The notes under the pieces are model-generated. The model did not search any database. It was not told the origin of the DNA and saw only the letters and a list, made by a program, of their open reading frames with translations. From contig BDIU01000063.1 of NCBI GenBank assembly GCA_002118135.1, positions 439 to 64,438 on the forward strand: a stretch of 64,000 nt of DNA, in the 5' to 3' direction. Within the stretch, counting starts at the first letter, position 1. Each line of letters starts with the position of its first letter. Positions 23,097-32,700 of the stretch are shown here, piece after piece. The position numbers and the translations under genes were made by a program. Origin of the DNA: Trebouxia sp. TZW2008. Taxonomy: Eukaryota > Chlorophyta > Trebouxiophyceae > Trebouxiales > Trebouxiaceae.

Positions 23097-23712
23097 CCTG
23101 ACAGGAACATTGATCGGTCAAGCACAGCACTGTATGACACTGTGGCTCCCTATGGCAGTACCCATTTGGCCTGTAAGCAACACTGGAAATTGTCTGTGTC
23201 ACAAATGCTGCTGATGCATGTCACGGGTGTTCATACATTGTCTACAGACATGTGATGTGTGATGAGATATGTCTCACTCGTCAATGGTTTGAAGCAGAAA
23301 GTGACTGCGAGATATGCTGCCTACAATCTAATGGCCCAATTGCAAAATTGACAAGCAAGTAACATACGTGTGACTTGCATGCAACCTGGATGACGTGTTT
23401 TGAACTACACAGTCCCTTTGTCTCAGCTGACCACATGACCAATGACACAACACACTGCAGTCAAAAGAAGAAGAAGATGCTCGACACGCTTTAGCCAGCC
23501 AACAAGGCTGATTGCACATACCACCTTGTGGCAACGGTGAAATGCCGATCAGATTCAAGTAATTTATGCAATATGGAACACCTCCAAGAATCATGCTGCG
23601 CAAAGAAGCTACGCATATAGTAATCATGACCATACAAAACATGAGCGCACTTGGCCTGCACATCAGCCAATGCCACACAAGTGAAATGATGTACAGGTGG
23701 ATAGAAGCTGAC

Positions 23713-26644
23713 TCACTTGCGGGCTGCAGCGGCAACAGCAAGGCCAGTGCCCACCAGGACTGCCCCCACTGCACAGCGCTTGCCCCACTTGCCCAGGGCC
23801 TGTGCCGACCTGCCCCACCAGTTGCCTTTCTTGCTCTCAGGCTGCTCATCACTGCAGTGCCAATACATCTAATCAATGACAGCTGCTTTGCATCATAGAA
23901 GGATCCGCCCCAAACATTGCTTGCTGCTGTACCACATGCTGTAGTACATGTTGGGCACCTGCTGTAATACATGCTGTGCTGCGTGAAGTTTGTCTTCACA
24001 GTCTAGGGAGTTCTACACAAAGGCTGCTTGCTACAGTCGTGCAGGTCAGATTGACTTGTGACTGGCCAGTGCATGCAGCATATGACTGATTCACCAGCAA
24101 CCAGTGAAAAATGCCACGCACCATTCGACAAGCATGAGGCCTCATGCATGGCATGCAAAGGCATAACATTCATAGAGAAGAGGAGAATCATACCTGTCAG
24201 GAAGCTTGTCATCCACCATTTGCTTTAAGCCTGCCTTTGCTGCGAGCTGGCTTGAAGACCGGAAGGCAGTGTCTTGGCGCTGCAGATCAGGCACTGTCTT
24301 GGCGCTGCAGATCAGGCACTGAACTCACACAGCTTGCAGTCACAGCAATGGCAGCTGTGCTGTTTGAAGGCTTGACCAGAAGACCATCAAGGGAAGCACC
24401 CACATCTGTGCTGACTGAGCCAACCTTGCTTGTAGATGTAGATGCAGAGCTCGGTGGCAGTGTGACCTGCTGAGACTGAACACTGTTGAAGCCTGTGCCT
24501 TGTGATGGTGACACGACCTGTGGGTTGGTCTTGTCTGGACCGTTTGCAAGCTGCTTCTGTGCCTCTGCTGCGTCAGTCATTGACAACTGTGGTGCAGTCA
24601 CTGGTATCTTCTCCTTGCCTGTGGTCAAGCTGCTACTAGAAACGACTTTCCTGACGTTCTGCTGACCCTTGCATACTGCCAGAAGCGAATCGGCACTGTC
24701 ATGCATATCACCGTGGCGGGCTGTGTCAAGTGGAGTGTCAGTGCTGTCATGTGCTGTGGGCTGAGATGCGGCTCTAGCATTGCTGAGTGCTGGCTTAGCT
24801 GCGCTTCTCTGCATCATGACATAGGGAGGAAAGTACCAGTCCAGATCACAAGGTGGGTAAGCCTGCTTCTGCTGCCTTGGCTTTCTGTGCTGAGGAGGCC
24901 AAGCAAACCTGACCAGGCGCTGCGCAACACCCTTAGCCATCTTGGCACTCTCTTTGTAGACTCTTGCTGGCAAGGATGCCCTTGGGATGCGCTTTAGGAT
25001 GTCTACTTCAGCTTCTGTGCGTAGGTAGCCGCAGTGTGGGTTGCCTGCCCGTGCCCGTTGCATTTCTTGGACGCAATCTGCCAAGTAGGGGTGTGCCAAG
25101 GCTTGTGCTGCTGTTGGGCGCGCATCTGGTCTGACATTGAAGATCTGGACAAAGAAGTCAGCTGCAAGCTCAGGCACGACGCTGCAAGCTTTGATCTGTG
25201 CCATCAGTGGGTGCTGAATATCTTCTATGCGGTCAGCTGACAAAAGCGCGTTGCTCTGCATATGAAACCAAAGAGAGCATTATGAGCTATGTAGTCTAAG
25301 TGCGCAACATGATTGCATATATAGCAGCTCTGACCACAAGTCACACCAGTGCACATGGCTTTGCACAAATGCTACATACAGATGGCATATATAGTGAAGG
25401 ACAGAAGAGCTGAGCATGCTCCATTTGCGCATGAAAGCAGAAGCGCCCAGCAAGACAGCGTAGACCAGTGCACAGAGTGTTGATGCGTACCCAAGATGCC
25501 CACATTGCTAGCAAAGCATCAAAGATGCCCCTGCCAGATGTTGCAGCTGGAATGTTGTCACCAGGAGCATTGAGGTCAAAGGGCACATGGCCAGTCAACA
25601 TCTCAAAGAGCAGTAGCCCAGCAGACCAAACATCAGAAGCAGGACCATGGATCTTGCTGTGTTGAGAGTCTGGTGCTTCTCTCACAAACATTTGCAAGTT
25701 TTCTGGAGCTGCTCTGCTAGCAGTGAGTCCAGGAACACTGACATCCTTCACACTGGGATCTGCACAGCATGCGGCGTCAGTTACAGCACTGCATACCCAC
25801 AAGCAACGTGCAAGCTAGTTCAGTAGTGCGTATCGCCACAAAAGCAATGTATGCGTCAGCATAGCGTCTCAAAATCGGCGTGCAGAATAAAGCGAACCGT
25901 CCAGAACGTGCCTGTGCTGCAAGCTGACGCAATTCCAAAGTCAATCAACTTGAGTGTGTCCCAAGGCTGTAGGCTGTTCTGAGATAGCATGACATTCTCC
26001 CCCTTCAGATCCAAGTGCGCCAAGTGAGCTTGTTCGTGAAGCTGGGACAGAGTCTGCACCAGGTCAGCTCACGATGGATGTTGTATACATTTGTAGCTTG
26101 GGGGTGACAGAGCACACATGTCTGCAAATGCAGTACCTCCAGCAGCTGCACTGCAATCGTCATCATATTGCTCTCAAAGTCCCAATCTGGAACAAGTGTA
26201 CCAGCCCTTCTCCAGTCGCTGTACTGTGTCAAAGTGCAGCCTTCAACTAGTCTGCGATACACACAGACATCAGGCGGTGCGCTTCTTTCAGCATTAAACT
26301 GCAAACGGTGGGGCTCACTCAAGGATGAGGTGGGTCCTGCCAGCAAAGCCCTTCACTGTGTCAAGCAGTTTCACAACCCGCGACACACCGAAAGCTTCGG
26401 CCTGCCTAAGAGCCTCAATCTCAGCAATAGCCAGCTTTTTGTAGGGGACCGTTTTGGCAGCAACTGCTGAGGTTGATCGAGTATCCAGCCATCTGCACGG
26501 GTATCAAAGGTCAGAGCCTATGCCACAAGCCCAATGAGAACAATTGCCGTACCTGTGAACCCCAATTGAGTGTCCACCTATCCCAATGACGCGTTTGCCC
26601 AAAAGTCGCGGCCTTCTGTAGGGCTTTGCTCGCTTGAATCCCAT
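23713..26644 (-). CDS. Serine/threonine-type protein kinase with C-terminal membrane segment
   Basis: Exons on the minus strand: 26644-26553, 26492-26319, 26251-26137, 26053-25912, 25759-25491, 25255-24329, 24279-24194, 23851-23713; 647 residues ending Ala-Arg-Lys then TGA. The kinase fold is complete: a Gly-rich loop (Gly-Ile-Gly-Gly), the ATP lysine in Val-Ala-Ala-Lys, the hinge after Leu-Ile-Leu-Glu, the catalytic loop His-Leu-Asp-Leu-Lys-Gly-Glu-Asn, Asp-Phe-Gly, and Ala-Pro-Glu-Asn-Leu in place of Ala-Pro-Glu/Ser-Pro-Glu. A Trp-Ser-Ala-Gly-Leu-Leu-Leu helix and a C-lobe with HPYL follow. The C-terminal 300 residues are Ser/Gln/Thr-rich and disordered, then one hydrophobic Gly/Ala/Val helix. 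The fourth intron uses a GC donor. The 25-bp tandem duplication at 24270-24319 breaks the frame unless a 49-nt intron (24328-24280) is removed. The family subgroup and substrate are unknown. The stop overlaps a strong GTGAGT donor, so the gene may continue to exon 22050-21927. Confidence 0.85.
24270..24319. repeat. Perfect 25-bp tandem duplication inside kinase coding sequence
   Basis: Units 24270-24294 and 24295-24319 are identical. Twenty-five is not a multiple of three, so unspliced sequence stops within a few codons (TGA), whereas a single unit restores the frame to the next donor at 24193. A GTGAGT donor at 24328 and the CTGCAG acceptor in the downstream unit would remove 49 nt and also restore frame. 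Confidence 0.95.
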
Positions 26645-27085
26645 GACTGTTGCTTTGACGGTCCAAGCCCAGCAACTGAGCTTGGGAGCGCCTGCTAGCG
26701 AAGGCTGAAGCCCTTTACACACAGTGACGCTTCGTCGCCGCTGACAGCTTGCTGTTTAAGCTTGCATAAAGCATGTTCGAACAACACTGTGGTCATCAAC
26801 GACGGAAACTGCAACGCAGATTCTGCATCAATAAAGAAGAACACAAAGATAGTATACATATTTGCGCCAGGAAAAATCCAATATTTGTTACGCGATTCAA
26901 ACCAGACAGTCAACGGCGAGGTCTGTCACAATCTAGACACAGCCAGCGCTTGCCTGAGGCAGCTGTCATGGAGGCCCTGAAGGCCGTAGGAGGGAGCGCA
27001 ATTTTCTGTGCTGAGTGTCTGTGAGGGTATGTAGTTGACTCTTTGGCAACTCTGTTGCCACACCACGGCAGAGAAGGGCAAGGAG

Positions 27086-27373
27086 TCATGCTAAGGCCTG
27101 GCGCAGAAATCCAGGTAGCAACCACAAGCTCTTTTGACATTTTGCTTTGCCTGCACGCGCAGCAATACGACTGCAAATGACTATATTGCAGCTTGCCTGG
27201 AGTGTCCAGAAGAAATCAGCTGCCAAAGCCAAGACCAGCAACGTTAACATAGGCCAGAAGACATAGGCAGCTGCTCCTTTGCTTCCTGTGCCACAGTCTC
27301 CCAGGACGATAGCGCGAGAACGCAAGTTGGAGATTGCAGCAACTCTAGTGCGTGCAAACTCTTCCCGCAGCAT
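27086..27373 (-). CDS. Small hypothetical membrane protein
   Basis: A single frame of 95 residues from the ATG at 27373 to the TGA at 27086. It starts Met-Leu-Arg-Glu-Glu, has a basic amphipathic N-terminus, then one hydrophobic helix (Trp-Pro-Met-Leu-Thr-Leu-Leu-Val-Leu-Ala) near residues 45-60, and a basic Cys-rich tail. A GC-AG intron (CAG then GCAAGC, acceptor GTGCAG) could shorten and change the tail. The opposite strand is also open over part of it, so strand is not certain. No family recognised. Confidence 0.4.
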   Translation of the reverse strand: MLREEFARTRVAAISNLRSRAIVLGDCGTGSKGAAAYVFWPMLTLLVLALAADFFWTLQASCNIVICSRIAARAGKAKCQKSLWLLPGFLRQALA

Positions 27374-27549
27374 CTTACACCTTGAGGCACAGGTTGTCAA
27401 ACAGCTTCGAGAACTCTCTTTTTTTCGCAGGACAAGTATGCAAACAAGGTTCCTGGAAGTGCTACAGAGTACATCGCGGGAGAAGACAGGGTAGTAGATG
27501 TAAGTACGTGCTCAGTCGGCAATCACTGTTGTCAAAACACAGACTTGTG

Positions 27550-27900
27550 ATGTCAACTCAAGCTACTGCGTTGAGCTCATTTTTTGGAACACGCATTGCA
27601 ATCAAAGCTGTGTCCTTGATATGTTGTCGTACGCTGCTGCAGAGGTATTTTGGTCCACTCCCCACAGAGTTTGAGGTGGTGTCTACTGCAATCAGGGACT
27701 TCCAGTTTGGATTTGTCCATGAGGCAGCTATCAGGCAAGGACTTACCAAATCCCAGGCGATTGAATACACCATATCACGCCTGCCAGATCAGCTCCACGT
27801 CTCCTGCATGGGGCTTGGGGCTAGCTCCTTACACCAGCACCTAAGGAGTAGATACCAGGAGCACCTGAACATGTGCTCACGGTGCCACCCTTGGGATTAA
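27550..27900 (+). CDS. Small hypothetical protein
   Basis: Open frame of 116 residues from the ATG at 27550 to the TAA at 27898-27900. The second half (Tyr-Phe-Gly-Pro-Leu-Pro-Thr-Glu-Phe-Glu onward) is protein-like and helical. A strongly exon-like block lies upstream at 27431-27492 (TTTTTTTCGCAG acceptor, GTAAGT donor) and could splice in phase 0 to an acceptor at about 27640, in which case the real protein starts further left. No family recognised; boundaries uncertain. Confidence 0.4.
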   Translation: MSTQATALSSFFGTRIAIKAVSLICCRTLLQRYFGPLPTEFEVVSTAIRDFQFGFVHEAAIRQGLTKSQAIEYTISRLPDQLHVSCMGLGASSLHQHLRSRYQEHLNMCSRCHPWD

Positions 27901-28426
27901 GTGGAGAAGAAAACTTGCAACGGCAGTTCTGTTAGCTGGAACTTGGTTCCAGTCAGGACTCTTTGAACAACAATGGCAGCTTCCTTCAACTACACAAAAC
28001 CTATGAGGCAATTGCAAGATCATGTATCGCAACATGATGTGTTACAGTCTGAGCTAGCAGGCCAGCGCGATTCTCACTCTACCTAAATACCGGCATGCAT
28101 CGGCCATGGTCAAGTGTAAAGCATTTACATTATGATGCTGTAATGTACAAAATGTTGAATCTGCTGATGATAGTGTACAATCAGTCTCGATCTGTCTTGT
28201 CAGCACTTGCACCTCAGCTGGCATGTCTTAATGGCTGCGTGCTACATCAGTAAGCCGAGATGCAAATTGCATTATATGCTAAAACCAGCAGTGTTACTCA
28301 AATTGCAAGGCCCTTGATTGTAACACGGACTTCCGTGCATTCGAATGCAGACGCGTGGCATTAAGACGAACCATAGTGCTGTTCAGCATTTTATGCTGGA
28401 GCTTGGCTGGATGTGACACGCTCAGC
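27901..28426. other. Intergenic spacer
   Basis: About 525 bp with no coding signal. It should contain the promoter of the Cys-rich protein gene. The last 100 bases, richer in CG, are the likely 5' UTR. Confidence 0.45.
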
Positions 28427-29109
28427 ATGCATACTGCCGTGTTGTGTAAGCAGCCGCAGCTGGCAAAGTGTTTCAGGACAACTTGTCTGCACGCACAACA
28501 GAAGCGTCTGATGGCGTCTGCTTTACGAAACGAATCACCCGAGCAAAGGGTTGCTCGCAAAGAACAGGTGAAACAGCAGAAGGCAGACAAGCGTGCTCGG
28601 CGGGAAGGTCACGTACCAGACGACTACGGACAGAAGTCATGCACCTTGTGCCATCAGCAGAAAGATCTGCTGATAAGGTGTAGGCCAGTCGTATGTTGCA
28701 CTTGTGTTGTGGGTCACCTGAAGCAGAAGGAGATGCACAGGCTGCTACGCTTCTGCACGATGTTTGCTGGCTCTGTTCTGCACAGGTGCCAGATAGACAA
28801 GAGTGAGACTTGGCACATGGTGTGTGGCAAGTGCTGGAGAACTGTCAGTGGTGGTGTTGTTGATGGGGATGACCAGCATCCTGACTACAGGTGCTGCTTT
28901 GGCTGTGACTGCCATGCCCCTATATTTGGCCATTGCCAATGCTAGTATGGCATCACACCATGCTGAAGCACTGAGCACACAGGTATGGTGGGCTGTGGAA
29001 AAATCTACACAAGAAAGACAAGCTACCTGAATCTTCTGGCAAGGACGATTTGCAACCTGAGCATCTGCAGCATCTCCAAGCTCACGCAGAAGCTACTGAT
29101 GGCAAATGA
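28427..29109 (+). CDS. Small Cys-rich (zinc-binding type) protein, probably organellar
   Basis: Three exons, 28427-28677, 28786-28890 and 28983-29109 (TGA), 160 residues with matching phases (2 and 2). The N-terminal 40 residues lack acidic residues and look like a transit peptide; a charged Lys/Arg/Gln helix follows. The core has Cys-x2-Cys then Leu-Leu-Ile-Arg-Cys (across the first junction), Trp-His-Met-Val-Cys-x2-Cys-Trp, and Ser-Gly-Gly-Val-Val-Asp-Gly-Asp, ending Tyr-Arg-Tyr-Gly-Gly-Leu-Trp-Lys-Asn. Two Cys-x2-Cys knuckles suggest one zinc site. I recall plant and algal proteins with this core but no established function, so the role is left open. Confidence 0.85.
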
Positions 29110-29774
29110 GAGCTGACGTTTTGCAGAAAACGCTGTTTGGCCAAACGGTTTTGCAGAATGCAGTACGTCAAGCACGCATGGAGTGTACTATCTGCATTCT
29201 GAGGCAGCATGCACAAGCAGTGAAGCTGCCACAGGCAAGGAAGATGGCACCCTCTGCACTCGCAACACAATCGCATCAACGATTGAGCTGACCATGCAGA
29301 TCTGTTTTGCATGTCAGAGCCCACATGCATCCATAGGAATCATGGCATATGCATGCCCAAGCAAATGCAGCTAAGTAGAAATAGAGAGAGCGTGTACATT
29401 GGTGCCAACAAGACATGCACTAGTAGGCATGCTGCATAGCTAGGATGTTCGCAGGCATGCTTGGCAAGCAGTTCAGATAGAATTACATCCTGGTCATGAC
29501 ACATCAGTACGCTTTCGTGTGTGCAATAATTGTTGCTGCAATCCCAGTAACTACTGCAAACCTTCAGTCATTGATCATGAGGATTCACTTGCACAGAAAT
29601 TGCAGCAACTCTGTCAGACATTCACACCAGTATGCACCTACTGCTAGCACAAACCATCGTGAACAGGCAAGGCCATGTGTGCTTGCTTTCTTGTCAATAG
29701 CGGTCTTCATGCCACTAGACCTGGTCAGATCATGGCATGCTATGCTATCAATCGCCAGCTAGTGCTGACAAGTA
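29110..29774. other. Convergent intergenic spacer
   Basis: Spacer between the Cys-rich gene and the BOP1 stop. Near 29117-29155 a short inverted and direct repeat of CGTTTTGCAG / CCAAACGGTTTTGCAG is visible. No gene seen. Confidence 0.45.
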
Positions 29775-32700
29775 CTAGTTTGTAAACAAACATATCGAGC
29801 CATCAGCGCCTGCTGTGAAAATCCAGGGTTGAGTTGGATGGAAGACACAGTCCAGAACACCCTCAAAGTTGCTTGATTCATGCCCACGAAGGATCTTGAC
29901 AGGCACAATGAGTGGGTTGGTCATCAAATCCTGCAAGCAGAAACAAAATAAAGAGCTTTGATGGTGACAGTAACTCAACTGCCCCACCCAGCCTGCCTCC
30001 AAGGACAAAGGCTTTTGTCACGACACCTAGTGTAGCTCAAACTTTTCTTTCCTTGGTCAAGTCAACAGGCTGCATCTTCACAATGTCAAGCTCTACAGGC
30101 CAAATAAGACAACAGCAGCATATCAAAGTTTTGGTGCATCAAAATCAATATTCTGATGCTCAAGAGCAAACAGCTGATAAAGGTAATTCAGATCTTACCT
30201 GATACACCATGCCATGGAAGATGTGCACGCTAGCATCATCTGACGCTGACGCAAACAGAGGATATTTCTTGTGGAAGGCCACTGACTGGAGAGCATGCTG
30301 ATGGTAGCGCAGCGCTCTATAGGGCTTGGTTGACAAATCCAGATCATACCATGCCAACCGCTTGTCCTGCAGCATCACCACAGCTTGAGAAAGCATGACG
30401 TCTGGCACAGGCATTTGAACTTGCAGCGAAAGTTTTCAGACCATGTGGCATAACCATTGTAAAGGCTCCGTGAAATCGTCAGACAGTGCTCAAACAGCAA
30501 TGTCTTGAAACAGTCCTGTTTTCAAATGCTGCTGGGCTGAGTCAAGCAGCACATGAAGAAGGACCTCATGAAAGCACTCTGGAGAAACTCTTGCATATAA
30601 GGTGATATTGTCTGATGACAAACCGAGAGAGACAGAAGAACTCGCTATGCCATGAGGCCCTGCAATGGAAATTACGTGCCTGGACTGTATTGCTAAATTG
30701 CTATACTCAATGCTTGCTGCGCTGTGCTTGGTTCCACATGTTCGTCAGACAGGAGCAGTATGCACATGAAAGGGCAGTTTGCGCGCATCACATATCTCAA
30801 CCCTGATGATTGTTACGCACAGCATTTCTCTCTGGCACGCAAGTTGCTGCTTTCTGGGCAGCGTGAATTTGAATAAGCAAATTGCAGTGATCAAGCTGTG
30901 TATCTGCTTGTTTAGCAACAGCCAGTACAGTGTCAACAACTTTCAGCACATCAAACAGGGAGATCACCTGGCTGCCAACAATGACATGATCTCCCCCAGG
31001 GTGGATAGCCATGCTGGTGACCCCCCCTGACCCACCAATCAGCTTCTTGGCCAACCCCTGCTGGGCCAGATTGTACACCCTGATGTGATTCTGGGTGGCG
31101 ACGAAGAGGAAGGGCTTCAGGGGGTGAAACAGGACCCTCACCACCCTGCCTCTGTTCTTGCGGAAAGGGTTCTGGGTTGTGTGCTTGGAGAGCTGATGTA
31201 CAAGCACTGCTTGTGTGTTGCCTGCAGTCACAGGCCATATCAAAGTCAATGTGTGTGCTTGGGAGGATGATGTCCAACCACTGCATGCGTCTGCTCAAAC
31301 ACCAACAGCGTGGCAAGAAGCCAAACATCAGGTCTGATCTGCTCAGCACCTGTGCAACCACATATGGTGCTGCCAGCATCAATTCACCATACCTAGCTCA
31401 ATGAACTGGTTGCCATTGCAAAGGCGTCACTGCAAGACATGTTTTGGACCACCAAAAGCAGTGCTGTGAATTTGTATGCAGCAACAGCATGCTCCATGCT
31501 GATGTCTGACATGGTCACATCTTGACCAAGATACATTTGCAAAGACTGTGAAGGCAGTCTCCTTCTGTTTGGAAAAGGATACTCCAAACAGCCTAGGCAG
31601 ATGTCCCGCGGCCACAAAGAGTTCACGCTGGACATCAGCAACCTCCACAAAGGAAGTGTGCAAGCATAGTACACTATCAAAATGCAGTTGTCAAGGCGTG
31701 ACCAGTGCGAGAGCAAACAGTCTGAAAGCTAAGATATCAGCAGGCACAGAGATGAAGAAAAGAACCAAAAAGACAAGTCAATGCCATTTGACGTCATAAC
31801 AGGAGCTCCTTTGAGCAGCAGCAGCCCAGAATTGCTGCCTGTAAAGCGGTCACCGGCAAGACCGCTTTGCCCTGAGGGGAGGAAAACACTTGCCTATTGT
31901 CTGCAACAAAAAGTGAATGTACCTTGCTTTCTATCACACTTGAAACCAAAAGTGGCTAAGAGGACACACCAAATACAATACGAGCACTTGCCTGTGGGTG
32001 AGACCGAGGCAAAGTAGTCACCCTTGGCATGCCAAGTCAGATATGTGACAGGCTGCCTGTGAGAGATTCTGATGCTGCCATCATCCTGTGACTCCCAAGC
32101 AGCGATGGGGGTTGCAGAGGCTGTGCTTGGAGTCTGTGCAGCACAAAGCGTCTGTGCAGTTGCACCCTGAGCCTCATCTGTGCCTGTCCCTGAAATACCA
32201 GACATCATTTTGAGGCGATCATCACAGCACACTCCACACACTATCCTGAATGATGCTGCCTTTGTTTGTAAGCAATCTCAGGAGTGACGCAGCCCCAGTG
32301 CCCGTTGCTGCAGACACTCACACACCACTAGGAACTTCCAATGTGACTGTAAATGCCACATGCAGACATTGCATACTACATTTGCATGGCAACGCACCAA
32401 TTGAGCATGTGTTGCATCATGCAATGATAGTGAAGTGTCCAGTAGCGACCAATGTTGCAACTCCTCAGCTTCATGACACGGCGGCACCAACTCTTACAGC
32501 GTCATGCCATGGCAAGCCGAAGCTCAGGACATCCTCATGATGACTTCGTAGCAGAAGTGAAGGCAGCATCCAGAACACAACACCACAGCAGAGGCAGCCA
32601 TGCTGCAGTCCCACCTGTTGGTATCAGTACCACTTTGCTGTCCACAGCTGCAGCTAGCAGTGACAGGCTGGTGTTGGGGCACCAAGCCACACACTTGACA

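Noticed and set aside
23328..23999. Minus-strand open frame of over 200 residues
   Set aside because: It overlaps the kinase exon 23851-23717 in a different frame from the one fixed by splice phase and lacks motifs; the correct reading there is the hydrophobic helix of the kinase.
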